The position numbers were made by a program, and so were the translations under genes. DNA of 64,000 bases from Nocardia niigatensis NBRC 100131 (GTDB lineage Bacteria > Actinomycetota > Actinomycetes > Mycobacteriales > Mycobacteriaceae), in the NCBI RefSeq assembly GCF_000308655.1, contig NZ_BAGC01000113.1, positions 1 through 64,000 of the forward strand, in the 5' to 3' direction. Below are positions 25,876 through 34,698 of the stretch, piece by piece. Under the pieces are notes generated by a model that saw nothing but the letters and a program-made list of their open reading frames with translations, did not search any database and was not told the DNA's origin. Each line of letters opens with the position of its first letter. Position 1 is the first letter of the stretch.

Positions 25876-26967
25876 TTGGTGGAAGCCCCGCCGACAGTGG
25901 GTGTCGAAGAGGAATTTCTCCTCGTGGATCCGCGCAGTGGTACGCCGGTCGGCAGAAATGCCGACGTCGCCCGGAGCGCAGCGGATTCCGGCATGGACCT
26001 GCAATTGGAAATCATGCGGTGCCAGGTGGAGACCAGCACCCGCGTGCACACGAATACCGGTGATCTGCTTCGGGAACTGCGGGAATTGCGGCGCGGCGCC
26101 GCGGCCTGCGCGGAGAAGAACGACGCGCTGCTGCTCGCCGCGGCGGTCCCGCCGACCATTCCCGACGAATACTCCATCACCGCCATCCCGCGCTATCACC
26201 GGATCGCCGAGAGCTTCGGCCGGCTGGCGCACGAACAGGGCCTGTGCGGCTGCCACGTGCACGTGGCGGTCCCGGACCGGGCCGCCGCGCTGCAGGTGAG
26301 CAACTTCCTGCGCCCCTGGCTGCCCCTGCTGCTGGCGCTGACCGCCAACTCGGCGATCTACCGCGGCGCCGAGACCGGCTACCACAGCTGGCGCAATATC
26401 CTGTGGCGGCGCTGGCCCAGCGCCGGCCCACCGCCGCACTTCGGCTCGGTCGGGGAGTTCGAGACGGCCGTGGAGTCCATGCTGTCGCTGGGCGTCATCC
26501 TGGACCGCAAGATGATCTACTGGGATGTGCGGCCCTCCAGCACCTTTCCGACGGTGGAGGTGCGGGTCAGCGATGTGCCCGCCACCGTCGAGGAGTCGGC
26601 GCTGCTGGCCTGCCTGGTACGCGCCTCCGCGATGACCGCCCGCACAACCGATTCCGTGCCGCGGGTGGCGGAAGACACGCTGCGCGCGGCCTATTGGAAG
26701 GCGGCGCACGAGGGTATCGATGGCACCGCCATCGATCCTTTCGACGGGCGCACGCTACCGGTGGGGGACCTGCTGACCCGGCTCATCGACCAGATCCGGC
26801 CCGCCCTGGAAGAGCTGGACGACCTCGCCTTCGTGACGGACACCGTGGCCGCGCTCCTGGTGCGCGGCAACGGGGCACGCCGTCAGCTCAACGCTTTCCG
26901 AAACCGCGGCGAGCTCGCCGACGTGGTCGGTGAGCTGGCCGAGGCCACGCTCTATTCGTGCCGATGA
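25876..26967 (+). CDS. YbdK-type carboxylate-amine ligase (GCS2 family)
   Basis: The 363-residue protein matches the YbdK/GshA-like ATP-grasp-related family: VGVEEEFLLVDPRSG at the start, QLEIMRCQVETSTRVHTN, GLCGCHVHVAVPDR, and PSSTFPTVEVRVSDVPATVEES near the C-terminus carry the ATP- and metal-binding Glu and His residues. The family joins glutamate-like carboxylates to amines; weak gamma-glutamylcysteine ligase activity is known for E. coli YbdK. Starts are non-ATG: TTG at 25876 or GTG at 25879. In a mycothiol producer glutathione synthesis is not expected, so the substrate is open. Confidence 0.85.
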   Translation: MVEAPPTVGVEEEFLLVDPRSGTPVGRNADVARSAADSGMDLQLEIMRCQVETSTRVHTNTGDLLRELRELRRGAAACAEKNDALLLAAAVPPTIPDEYSITAIPRYHRIAESFGRLAHEQGLCGCHVHVAVPDRAAALQVSNFLRPWLPLLLALTANSAIYRGAETGYHSWRNILWRRWPSAGPPPHFGSVGEFETAVESMLSLGVILDRKMIYWDVRPSSTFPTVEVRVSDVPATVEESALLACLVRASAMTARTTDSVPRVAEDTLRAAYWKAAHEGIDGTAIDPFDGRTLPVGDLLTRLIDQIRPALEELDDLAFVTDTVAALLVRGNGARRQLNAFRNRGELADVVGELAEATLYSCR

Positions 26968-27002
26968 CCCCTGGGGTACAGCGGAATCCGGAACTGCCGG
27001 GA

Positions 27003-27539
27003 TTACGGCATCGGCTTGTCGTCGAGATTCATGTCGTAGTTGACCTTGCTGCCCTCGACGTTCGTGGTCTTGGCCGTGACGCCCCAGCGGGTGCCGGTGG
27101 TCTCGGTGACGACGCAGCGGATGGTCGAGCCGGTCGCGCCGCGCAGCAGGCCGTTGCAGGTGGCGGACTGCGGGGCGGAGCCCACCTTCTCCTGGTAGGC
27201 ATTGGAGACGCTGGCGGCCACGTCGTCGGGACTGACATACATGTCGCTGAAGTTCAGGTCGTAGTAGACGTCCTTGCCGTCCACCTTGGTGACCTTCGCG
27301 GCGATGGCCCAGGTCTGCCCGTCGGCCGCGGTCGCGGTGCAGGTCTGGGTGGCATCCACCTTGGCGGGCAGACTTCCGTCGCAGGTCACGGTTTTCGCGT
27401 CCTCATGCGACTTGTCCTTGTAGAAGCTGGTGGCCTTCGCCTGGACGTCACTCTTGCTCACCGAGTCCGAACTGGACGAGCATCCCACGGCGAGGAGGGG
27501 CACGAACGATAAGGCCAGAGCGGCTGTCAGTTTTCTCAT
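27003..27539 (-). CDS. Lipoprotein with two DUF4333 domains
   Basis: A 178-residue exported lipoprotein. The signal peptide ends in the lipobox LLAVGC (Cys about 20). Two tandem repeats follow, each about 75 residues with a paired-cysteine DUF4333 pattern: VTCDGSLPAKVDATQTCTAT and ATCNGLLRGATGSTIRCVVT. DUF4333 domains are common on mycobacterial and nocardial surface proteins, function unknown. The ATG at 27539 (MRKLTAAL) gives an ideal signal peptide; a TTG six bases upstream is possible. Confidence 0.88.
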   Translation of the reverse strand: MRKLTAALALSFVPLLAVGCSSSSDSVSKSDVQAKATSFYKDKSHEDAKTVTCDGSLPAKVDATQTCTATAADGQTWAIAAKVTKVDGKDVYYDLNFSDMYVSPDDVAASVSNAYQEKVGSAPQSATCNGLLRGATGSTIRCVVTETTGTRWGVTAKTTNVEGSKVNYDMNLDDKPMP

Positions 27540-27702
27540 GGACAATTCTGGGGGCGGCTTGACCAGGAAAATCTTGAAAATGAGATTGCAGAACCGGCGA
27601 TTCCGGCGTGTCTGGGAATGCCACGCCGAAGTGGGGGATGGATTAGGGATCTTGACAGGTGATCGGTCCGGTAGGTCGCCGGACCGATCCTGTCACGAAG
27701 CC

Positions 27703-28329
27703 TCAGTTCGCGCGGGCGCGCCACTCCTCGAGCTGCGGGGACTCCGCACCGATGGTGGTGGACTCGCCGTGCCCGGTGTGCACCAGCGTCTCCGGCGGCA
27801 GCGTGAGCAGCCGATCGGCGATCGACTCGACAATGGTGCCGTAGTCCGAGTAGGACCGCCCGGTCGCGCCCGGACCGCCTTGAAACAGGGTGTCGCCGGT
27901 GAACACCGCGCCCAGATCGGGCGAGTAGAAGCAGACCGAGCCCGGCGCGTGCCCGGGGGTGTGCAGCACGTGCAACTCGGTCCCGCCGACCTCGATCACC
28001 TGCTTGTCCGCCAGCTCGCCGTCGGGGCTGGTCCCCGGGTGGGTGAGCTGCCACAGCACCAGGTCGTCCGGATGCATGAGCACGGGAGCGCCGGTGGCCC
28101 TGGACAATTCGGGTGCGACGCGGATGTGGTCGTCGTGCGCGTGAGTGAGCAGGATGGCCTTCACCTTGCGGGTGCCGATGGCATCCAGGATGACCTCTAC
28201 ACTGTGGGGCGCGTCGATGACGACGCACTCCAGGTCGTCGCCCACCACCCAGACGTTGTTGTCGACGTCGAAGGTCTCGCCGTCCAGACTGAAGGTGCCG
28301 ATGGTGACGGCGTGGTCGATGTGTGCCAT
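27703..28329 (-). CDS. Metallo-beta-lactamase-fold hydrolase beside mscR
   Basis: A 208-residue glyoxalase-II-like enzyme with the dinuclear metal motif LLTHAHDDHIR, the LHTPGHAPGSV second His, TGDTLF (bridging Asp) and HTGHGES near the C-terminus. Its ATG shares one base with the mscR stop (TGATG). In M. tuberculosis the same pair occurs (Rv2260 after adhE2), so it likely hydrolyses the S-acyl (for example S-formyl) mycothiol made by mscR, as FGH does in glutathione systems. That role is inferred. Confidence 0.85.
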   Translation of the reverse strand: MAHIDHAVTIGTFSLDGETFDVDNNVWVVGDDLECVVIDAPHSVEVILDAIGTRKVKAILLTHAHDDHIRVAPELSRATGAPVLMHPDDLVLWQLTHPGTSPDGELADKQVIEVGGTELHVLHTPGHAPGSVCFYSPDLGAVFTGDTLFQGGPGATGRSYSDYGTIVESIADRLLTLPPETLVHTGHGESTTIGAESPQLEEWRARAN

Positions 28330-29414
28330 CAGAACACCACCACCGAGCGCAGCACGTCACCGTGGTGCATCTTGGTGAAGGCCGCCTCCACCTCGTCCAG
28401 CGCGATGGTCTCGGAGACGAACCCGTCCAAATCCAGCCGGCCCTGCTTGTAGAGCTCGACCAGGTAGGGGAAGTCCCGCGCGGGCAGGCAGTCGCCATAC
28501 CACGAGGACTTCAACGAGCCACCGCGCGAGAAGAAGTCGATGAGTGGCATCTCGAGGGTCATGTCCGGCGTCGGCACGCCGACCAGCACCACGGTGCCGG
28601 CCAGATCGCGCGCGTAGAACGCCTGCTTCCAGGTCTCCGGACGGCCCACCGCATCGATCACCACATCGGCGCCGAAGCCGTCGGTGAGTTCCTGAACCCG
28701 TTGCACCGCATCCTCTTTGGCGGCGTTGACGGTGTGGGTGGCCCCGAATCCGGTGGCCCACTCCAGCTTCCGCTCGTCGATGTCGACGGCGATGACGGTG
28801 GTCGCGCCGGCCAGCTTCGCGCCCGCGATGGCCGCGTTGCCGACACCGCCGCAGCCGATGACGGCGACCGAGTCACCGCGGCTCACATTGCCGGTGTTGA
28901 TGGCCGCGCCCAGCCCGGCCATGACACCGCAGCCCAGCAGCCCCGCCGCGGCGGGGGAGACGCTCGGATCGACCTTGGTGCACTGCCCGGCGTGCACCAG
29001 GGTCTTCTCGGCGAACGCGCCGATGCCCAGGGCCGGGGTCAGCGGAGTTCCGTCGGTGAGCGTCATGGGCTGGGCCGCATTGAAGGTCGAGAAGCAGTAC
29101 CAGGGCTTCCCCTTGCGGCAGGCGCGACACGAGCCGCACACCGCCCGCCAATTCAGGATGACGAAATCACCGGGCTCCACATCGGTGACGCCGTCGCCCA
29201 CCGATTCCACGACGCCGGCGGCCTCGTGCCCGAGTAGGAAGGGGAATTCATCGTTGATTCCGCCCTCGCGGTAATGCAGATCGGTGTGGCACACCCCACA
29301 GGCCTGCACCCGCACCACGGCCTCTCCTGGACCCGGGTCCGGGATCACGATGTCGGTGACTTCCACCGGGGCGTTCTTCGAGCGTGCGACGACGCCCCGC
29401 ACAGTTTGGGACAA
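28329..29414 (-). CDS. mscR: S-(hydroxymethyl)mycothiol dehydrogenase / nitrosomycothiol reductase
   Basis: A 361-residue zinc-dependent alcohol dehydrogenase, the same length as M. tuberculosis AdhE2/MscR and very close to it as I recall (SQTVRGV start; ACGVCHTDLHYREGGINDEF; DFVILNWRAVCGSCRACRKG; SSWYGDCLPARDFP). Catalytic zinc ligands are in CGVCHTD and GHEAAG, the structural zinc is held by CGSCRACRKGKPWYC, and NAD binds at VIGCGGVGNAA. It oxidises the mycothiol adduct of formaldehyde and reduces S-nitrosomycothiol. It starts at TTG 29414 after AAGGAA. It marks the host as a mycothiol producer. Confidence 0.92.
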   Translation of the reverse strand: MSQTVRGVVARSKNAPVEVTDIVIPDPGPGEAVVRVQACGVCHTDLHYREGGINDEFPFLLGHEAAGVVESVGDGVTDVEPGDFVILNWRAVCGSCRACRKGKPWYCFSTFNAAQPMTLTDGTPLTPALGIGAFAEKTLVHAGQCTKVDPSVSPAAAGLLGCGVMAGLGAAINTGNVSRGDSVAVIGCGGVGNAAIAGAKLAGATTVIAVDIDERKLEWATGFGATHTVNAAKEDAVQRVQELTDGFGADVVIDAVGRPETWKQAFYARDLAGTVVLVGVPTPDMTLEMPLIDFFSRGGSLKSSWYGDCLPARDFPYLVELYKQGRLDLDGFVSETIALDEVEAAFTKMHHGDVLRSVVVF

Positions 29415-29536
29415 CGAAATTCCTTCCTGGCTAACCGCAATGCCTTCGACTATGGCACCCGACCCCGCCCACGTCATCTATTACCCCGGGTGACGGAAAA
29501 TGAATCTCCTTGTGGCCGATCACAACCTGTGGCCGT

Positions 29537-30415
29537 TCACAACAGCGATTTCCCGGCCGCTTCGGCGATCGTAGCGGCGACCAGGGTCAGTGCCGGTGAA
29601 TCGAGCCGCCATTGCTGCCAGTAGAGCGGGACGTCCACGAATACCTTCTCGTCCAGTGAGACCAGCCCGTCCTCGGGCCTGATCATGAGATCGGGGATCA
29701 TGCCCCAGCTCATGCCGGCGCGCACCGCGTCATTGAATCCGGCCGAGGACGGGATGTAATGCCGGGGCGGATCCACCGGTTTGCGGGAGTAGTGCCGCAT
29801 GAGCCGGAACTGCAGATCGTCCTTGCGGTCGAACAGCACCACGGGTGCGTGTGCGAACGACTTCGCATTCGCGCCGTCCGGGAACCAGGCGCGGGCGAAC
29901 TCCGGATGGGCCATGGGCCGGTAGCGCATGGCCCCCAATCGCCGCACCGTGCAGCCCTGGACGGGTGCGGCGGTCGAGGTGATGGCGGCCATGACGGTGC
30001 CGTCGCGCAGTAGCCGCGTGGTGTGTTCCTCGTCCTCGCGATGGATGTCGAACGACACCCCGGCGGCGGCGCGGCCGAGCGCGGGGATGACCCAGGTCTG
30101 CAGCGAATCGGCATTGACGGCAATGGGAATGACCACCCGCCCGGCGTCCGGCTGGTGCACATCGCCGAGTTCGCGGGCGGTGTCGCCGGTGAGCAGCTGG
30201 ATCTGGCGGGCCAGCCGCAGCACGGTCAGCCCCGATTCGGTGGGCTGCACCGGTTTGGTGCGCTGTACCAGGATGCGGCCCGCGGCGTCCTCCAGCGCCT
30301 TGATGCGCTGGCTGATTGCCGAAGGTGTCACGCTGAGCCTGCGGGCGGCGGCGTCGAAGGTGCCCTCGCTGATGACGGCGTCGAGTGCGCGCAGTTGGTC
30401 GAGCTGCAGGTCCAT
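29537..30415 (-). CDS. lysG: LysG/ArgP-type LysR regulator of lysine export
   Basis: A 292-residue LysR protein. The N-terminal helix-turn-helix is LDAVISEGTFDAAARRLSVTPSAISQRIKALEDAAGR, with the LQLDQLRAL opening typical of LysG/ArgP (IciA). The C-terminal ligand domain includes VPLYWQQWRLDSP, also family-typical. It diverges from the exporter gene lysE, the classic pair from Corynebacterium, in which LysG activates lysE when lysine or arginine accumulates. The ATG at 30415 is 73 bases from the lysE start. Confidence 0.9.
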   Translation of the reverse strand: MDLQLDQLRALDAVISEGTFDAAARRLSVTPSAISQRIKALEDAAGRILVQRTKPVQPTESGLTVLRLARQIQLLTGDTARELGDVHQPDAGRVVIPIAVNADSLQTWVIPALGRAAAGVSFDIHREDEEHTTRLLRDGTVMAAITSTAAPVQGCTVRRLGAMRYRPMAHPEFARAWFPDGANAKSFAHAPVVLFDRKDDLQFRLMRHYSRKPVDPPRHYIPSSAGFNDAVRAGMSWGMIPDLMIRPEDGLVSLDEKVFVDVPLYWQQWRLDSPALTLVAATIAEAAGKSLL

Positions 30416-30488
30416 AGTAAGAAATCGTAATGGTGCCTCAGAATCTTTAGCTGGCTTGGTGCTGGACGGGTGTCTTACTTTCGATCCT
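30416..30488. promoter_or_regulatory. lysG-lysE divergent control region
   Basis: The 73-base spacer holds both start regions and must carry the LysG site. It contains GTAAG at 30418 and CTTAC at 30475 as separated inverted half-sites, and AT-rich stretches unlike the flanking genes. The assignment rests on the known lysG-lysE arrangement. Confidence 0.5.
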
Positions 30489-31106
30489 GTGAACGCATCA
30501 TCGGCGGCCCTGGCGGCCATCTCAGGACTCGGATTCGGGCTGTCCCTCATCGTGGCGATCGGCGCGCAGAACGCCTTCGTGCTGCGTCAGGGGATCCGGC
30601 GCGAGCACGTCCTGCCGGTGGTCGCGGTGTGCGTCGGCTCCGATGTGATCCTCATGACCCTGGGCGTCACGGGCTTCGGGGCGATCGTGAATTCGACGCC
30701 GATGGTCATGACCGTCGCCAAGTACGCGGGCGCGGCCTTCCTGCTGGGGTATGCCGCCCTGGCCGCCAAGCGCGCGTTCTCCGCCTCCGGCCTGTCCGCG
30801 GGCGGGGGCGCGCCCATCGCGCTGGGCGCGGCCGTGGCCACCTGCCTGGCCGTCACCTGGCTCAACCCGCACGCGTATCTGGACACGGTCGTGCTGCTGG
30901 GCTCCTTCGCCAATACCTATGCCACCCCGGACCGCTGGTTCCTCACCGCGGGAGCCATCGCGGGCAGCCTGATCTGGTTCGTCTCGCTCGGTTTCGGCGC
31001 TCGGTTGCTGGCCCCGGTCTTCGCGAAGCCGCAGGCGTGGCGGGTGCTGGATTCGGTGATCGCCCTCGTCATGACCGGTCTCGCTGCCGGTTTGCTGGTG
31101 AGCTGA
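30489..31106 (+). CDS. lysE: LysE-family basic amino acid exporter
   Basis: A 205-residue inner membrane protein with six hydrophobic segments. It begins GLGFGLSLIVAIGAQNAFVLRQG, the LysE/ArgO hallmark, and contains ATCLAVTWLNPHAYLDTVVLLG, also family-specific (WLNPHAYLDT). GTG start at 30489. It should export L-lysine and L-arginine. LysG next to it is the expected activator. Confidence 0.93.
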   Translation: MNASSAALAAISGLGFGLSLIVAIGAQNAFVLRQGIRREHVLPVVAVCVGSDVILMTLGVTGFGAIVNSTPMVMTVAKYAGAAFLLGYAALAAKRAFSASGLSAGGGAPIALGAAVATCLAVTWLNPHAYLDTVVLLGSFANTYATPDRWFLTAGAIAGSLIWFVSLGFGARLLAPVFAKPQAWRVLDSVIALVMTGLAAGLLVS

Positions 31107-31174
31107 CCCGGACCGTCGGCGGTGACAGCGGTCACATCGGCGACCTGTCACGCGCCGGCGCGGGCCGGTGTCTC

Positions 31175-31606
31175 ATGGGTATGCAGCAAGAACAGAACAA
31201 GGCGACCTTCAAACTCCTGCACGACGTGGTGGGAACCGGTGATACGGAACTGATCTCGAAGACCATTCACGAGATCACGCAGCCGGACGCCATTCTCAAT
31301 GTTCCGTTCCCGGTCGATCAGCCGGGCGCGGCGGGGCTCGAACAGATCATGCGCGCCTTCGTCGCCGGCTATCCCGACATCGAGCTCGAGGTCGTGGACA
31401 TGATCGCCGAGGGCGACAAGGTGGTCGGCCGGACCGTTGTCACCGGCACCAATGACGGCGCGTTCCTGGGCCGCCCCGCGACCGGGAAAGCCGTGCGGTA
31501 CAACGAGATCTTCATCATGCGCTTCACCGACGGCCGGATCGCCGAGGTGTGGGGCGTGGCCGACACCCTCACCCAGCTGATTCAGCTGGGTGTCGTCACC
31601 CTGTAG
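31175..31606 (+). CDS. SnoaL-like/ester cyclase-fold protein
   Basis: A 143-residue NTF2-fold protein: NKATFKLLHDVVGTGDTELI helix pair, QIMRAFVAGYPDIELEVVDMIAEGDKVVGRTVVTGTNDGAFLG strands, and NEIFIMRFTDGRIAEVWGVADTLTQLIQLG at the end. The R...TGTH/N...F.G.PATGK.V pattern is the SnoaL-like polyketide cyclase/ester cyclase group. Most stand-alone members have unknown substrates. The ATG at 31175 and one at 31181 are both possible. Confidence 0.85.
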   Translation: MGMQQEQNKATFKLLHDVVGTGDTELISKTIHEITQPDAILNVPFPVDQPGAAGLEQIMRAFVAGYPDIELEVVDMIAEGDKVVGRTVVTGTNDGAFLGRPATGKAVRYNEIFIMRFTDGRIAEVWGVADTLTQLIQLGVVTL

Positions 31607-31616
31607 GAAATCGGGC

Positions 31617-32417
31617 TCAGGACACGGCTTTCCACGCGCCGATGTAGTTGCCGTTGTTGTTTCCGTTGGTGGGCAGGCAGTAGACGGCCCGGCCACTGGC
31701 GGACTTGGCCACCACGTCCTTTCTGAGGTTGCAGATCTGGCCGGGCTCGTGCGTTCCGCCGGCCAGCGGGCCCGGGCTGTCCCAGGCGTAGGTCGGTGTG
31801 GTCGATCCGGCGCGGCGCGAGCACAGCAGCTGGGTGCCGTTCGGGGCGTAGCTGAAGGTCCCGGCTTCGGTCGCGTTGCACGGGAAGCCGAGCGAGGGCG
31901 TGCTGACCGGCAGCCAGCGGAGCGTGCCGTCTCCGGCCGCGTTGCAGGTCAGGACCGATCCGTCGGCGGTGACCGCGGTCTGCCCGGCCTGGGTGCAGCT
32001 CCCGCTGACCGCGGCCGTGGTGGTGGTGGTCGTCGTCGTGGTCGTCGTCGTGGTCGTGGTGGTGGTTTCGGGCGCCGTGGTCACCTCGGCCGCCTGCGCC
32101 GTTGTCGTGGCCGGCGCGGAGGTGGTGGTCGTGAGCACGATGCGCGTCGGCGGGGGGCCCTTCGCGGCGTTCGGGGCCGCGTCCCAGCTGCCGTGGCCGG
32201 ACAGCAGCAGGCCGCCGATGGCCAGCAGGGCCACGACGATCGTGGCCGTGAGGCCGATGATCACGTAGCGGCTGGTCTGCGAACCGGGCGGCCGGCCGCC
32301 TCCGGGCCCGGCCTGCTGCCCGTCGTGGTCGTCGCGTACCGCGTCGAACACGACGGTGTCCTGCGTCCACAGCTCGTCCTGCGGATGATAGCCCGGTGGT
32401 ATCGAATTGCCGTTCAT
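31617..32417 (-). CDS. Membrane-anchored Thr-rich surface protein
   Basis: The 266-residue protein has a cytoplasmic head of about 50 residues, one membrane helix (RYVIIGLTATIVVALLAIGGLLL), a Thr-rich linker with 17 consecutive threonines, and an outer domain of about 130 residues with paired cysteines (SCTQAGQTAV, LTCNAAGDG, FPCNATEAG, LLCSRRAG, ICNLRKDV, VYCLPTNG). The outer domain repeats a C-x(n)-AG-x-DGTLxW-like unit three times. The Thr linker is probably an O-mannosylated spacer through the cell envelope. Function is unknown. ATG at 32417. Confidence 0.75.
   Translation of the reverse strand: MNGNSIPPGYHPQDELWTQDTVVFDAVRDDHDGQQAGPGGGRPPGSQTSRYVIIGLTATIVVALLAIGGLLLSGHGSWDAAPNAAKGPPPTRIVLTTTTSAPATTTAQAAEVTTAPETTTTTTTTTTTTTTTTTAAVSGSCTQAGQTAVTADGSVLTCNAAGDGTLRWLPVSTPSLGFPCNATEAGTFSYAPNGTQLLCSRRAGSTTPTYAWDSPGPLAGGTHEPGQICNLRKDVVAKSASGRAVYCLPTNGNNNGNYIGAWKAVS
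32016..32066. repeat. 17-codon threonine trinucleotide tract
   Basis: Fifty-one bases of GGT/CGT (plus strand) encode 17 threonines in a row on the minus strand. The tract mixes two codons, so it is not a perfect microsatellite, but it is the longest simple repeat in the window and may vary in length between strains. Confidence 0.85.
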
Positions 32418-32500
32418 CCCAATAGCTCTCGTTCGGGTCCCGCTGTCATTACCGGGCACCCCGGAGGATAAACGGCGATCCTGCCGCGCGGTAGCCGGAT

Positions 32501-33511
32501 TTATCGGCGAATGTCGGAGAGCCGGACGGGCTTGCCCAGATGCCGGGAAAGCTCGCAGGCCTCGGCGATGTAGAAGGCCTCCAGGGCGTCGGCGGGCGGA
32601 CACGGATTGGCCAGCCGGCCCGTGATCACGCCCAGGAAAGTGGCCAGTTCCTGGGTGTACGCGCCGTGGAAGCGGTCCATGAAGCCGGGGTAGGCGGGCA
32701 GGGCCGCGGGCGGCTGGCCGGGTTCCACCGAGTGCAGCGGGGCGCGCTCGTCGAGCCCGACGATGGCATTACCCTTGGAGCCCAGCACTTCCAGGCGCAC
32801 GTCGTAGCCCGCGCCGTTGTAGCGGCTGAGCGACACATTGGCCAGGGAGCCGTCGTCGAGGCGCAGCACCACGGCGGCGGTGTCGACATCGCCCGCTTCG
32901 GCGAAGAAGTGTTCCCCGCGATTGGATCCGGTGGCGTAGACCTCCACCACCTCGCGGCCGCTGACCCAGCGGATGATGTCGAAGTCGTGGACGCCGCAGT
33001 CGCGGAACAGCCCGCCCGAGCGCGGAATGTAGTCGGCGGGCGGCGGCGCCGGGTCGAGGGTGGTGGCGCGCAGCGTGTGGATCCAGCCCAGGTCGCCGGC
33101 CGCGATGGCGGCGCGGGCGGCCCGGTAGCCGGCGTCGAAGCGGCGCTGGAAGCCGATCTGGACCGGGACGTCCGAGCGCTCCACACGCTCGACCACCTGC
33201 AGGGTGCCGAGAATGTCGGGGGCGATGGGCTTTTCGCAGAAGACCGGGATGCCGCGGTCGACGGCAGCGGTGATGAGAGCCGGGTGCGAGTCGGTGGCGG
33301 TGGTGATCACCAGGCCGTCGATGCCGGCGGCGAACAGTGCCTCGAGGTCGGGCGCGAATTCCACCTCGAGCTTGTCGGCGGTGGCGCGGGCGCGGTCGGT
33401 GTCGACGTCGGTGACGATGACGGCGCCCACACCCGGTAGGGCCCTGAGGGTTTCGGCGTGGGAGGTACCGATGCGGCCGGTGCCGGCGAGGCCCACTGTG
33501 ATCGGGGACAT
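32501..33511 (-). CDS. iolG: myo-inositol 2-dehydrogenase (Gfo/Idh/MocA)
   Basis: A 336-residue NAD-dependent sugar dehydrogenase. GLAGTGRIGTSHAE binds NAD, FCEKPIA is the EKP catalytic motif, QIGFQRRFDAGY is the iolG-typical GFxRRFD segment, and DCGVHDFDIIRW carries the catalytic Asp-His. It should oxidise myo-inositol to scyllo-inosose, the first step of the pathway encoded across the divergent promoter. It is 14 bases downstream of the LacI-family gene, so the two are co-transcribed. Confidence 0.88.
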   Translation of the reverse strand: MSPITVGLAGTGRIGTSHAETLRALPGVGAVIVTDVDTDRARATADKLEVEFAPDLEALFAAGIDGLVITTATDSHPALITAAVDRGIPVFCEKPIAPDILGTLQVVERVERSDVPVQIGFQRRFDAGYRAARAAIAAGDLGWIHTLRATTLDPAPPPADYIPRSGGLFRDCGVHDFDIIRWVSGREVVEVYATGSNRGEHFFAEAGDVDTAAVVLRLDDGSLANVSLSRYNGAGYDVRLEVLGSKGNAIVGLDERAPLHSVEPGQPPAALPAYPGFMDRFHGAYTQELATFLGVITGRLANPCPPADALEAFYIAEACELSRHLGKPVRLSDIRR

Positions 33512-33525
33512 GGCGATGGCTCCTG

Positions 33526-34530
33526 TCAGTCGCGGGGTAGGGCGGTGGTCGAGCGGACGACCAGGGACGGCTCCAGGCGGCTGCGCACCGGTTCGGTGCG
33601 GTCGGCGCGCAGCCGTTCGGTGAGGGCTTCCACGGCCAGCCGGCCGATGCTGTTGCGCGGCTGATCGATGGTGGTGAGTGCGACGTGCCGCAGCGCCGCG
33701 AGCGAGGTGTTGTCGTAGCCGACCACCGAGACGTCCTCGGGCACCCGCAGTCCCGCCTGCTCGAGCGCGGCCATCGCGCCCACGGCGTTGAAATCGTTGC
33801 CGCACACCAGTGCGGTGGGAAAAGTGCTGGGGGAGAAGATGTTCAGCAGGGTGCGGACCGCGGCGGCGCCCGCCTCGTCGGTGTGCTCGCTGGGGATCAC
33901 CACGGGTTCGAGGTGGTGGCGGGTCATGGCGGCGGTGTAGCCCTTGCGGCGCGGCGGGGCCGCGAAGGCCGCGCCGCCGTCGAGGTGCACGATGCGCCGA
34001 TGGCCCAGGGCGACAAGGTGATCCACGGCCAGGGCCGCCCCGAGCTCGCCGTCGTCGTTGACGGTGTCGACGGCCGGGCTGGTGGAGGTGCGCGAGACCA
34101 GCACGACCGGGCAGCGGGCGGCCGCGTCACGAATGGCGGAGGCGGGCAGTACCGGGGAGAGCAGGATGACCCCGCCCGGGCGGAATCCGAGCAGGCTCTC
34201 CAGTGCCCCGCGTTCCCGGGTGGCGCTGCGCCGGCCGGTATTGAGGACGAGTTCGAGCCCGGCTCGCTGCGCCGCCTCGTCCATGCCCTCGACCACGTCG
34301 GCGAAGAAGGGATTGCGCAGGTCGGACACCATGACGCCGACGATGTTGGAGGTGCGGCTGGCCAGTGACCGGGCCATGGCGTGCGGTTGGTAGCCGAGTT
34401 CGGCGGCGGCGGTGAGCACCGCGCGGCGGCGGTGTTCGCTGACCTTGGGGGAGTTCCGCATGACCAGCGAGACCAGCGCCCGGGAGACGCCGGCCCGGGC
34501 GGCGACGTCCTCCATGGTCGGTCTGGTCAT
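33526..34530 (-). CDS. LacI-family repressor of inositol genes
   Basis: A 334-residue LacI protein: helix-turn-helix TMEDVAARAGVSRALVSLVM, hinge helix region HAMARSLASRTSNIVGVMV, and a periplasmic-binding-like ligand domain with TALVCGNDFNAVGAMAALEQ and VVGYDNTSLAAL. It diverges from the inositol operon. A perfect 16-base palindrome with the LacI-family GAGCGCTC core lies in the operon promoter and a second copy nearer its own start, so it likely represses both, released by inositol or a catabolite. Confidence 0.9.
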   Translation of the reverse strand: MTRPTMEDVAARAGVSRALVSLVMRNSPKVSEHRRRAVLTAAAELGYQPHAMARSLASRTSNIVGVMVSDLRNPFFADVVEGMDEAAQRAGLELVLNTGRRSATRERGALESLLGFRPGGVILLSPVLPASAIRDAAARCPVVLVSRTSTSPAVDTVNDDGELGAALAVDHLVALGHRRIVHLDGGAAFAAPPRRKGYTAAMTRHHLEPVVIPSEHTDEAGAAAVRTLLNIFSPSTFPTALVCGNDFNAVGAMAALEQAGLRVPEDVSVVGYDNTSLAALRHVALTTIDQPRNSIGRLAVEALTERLRADRTEPVRSRLEPSLVVRSTTALPRD

Positions 34531-34591
34531 GGTCGCCTCCCGTCGGAATCGATGTGTGTCGCACGCTACAGCGTTGCCGTGGACCGAGGCA

Positions 34592-34605
34592 ATGGAGCGC
34601 TCTAA
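34592..34605. promoter_or_regulatory. LacI-type operator, repressor-proximal copy
   Basis: ATGGAGCGCTCTAA shares the GGAGCGCT core with the perfect palindrome at 34727-34742. It lies about 60 bases upstream of the LacI gene start, so it is fit for autoregulation and for looping with the second site 135 bases away. Confidence 0.75.
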
Positions 34606-34698
34606 TCGGATATTCTGGTCAGCGGTTCACGGCTCCATTTCGCCTGGAAGGCAGTGTTTTCCGTGGCTGCATGCTACTTTCCAGCGCATGTCGGACCC

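Noticed and set aside
32016..32066. Trinucleotide repeat considered as a CRISPR or VNTR array
   Set aside because: Units are only three bases and encode Thr in frame within a gene; there are no spacers.
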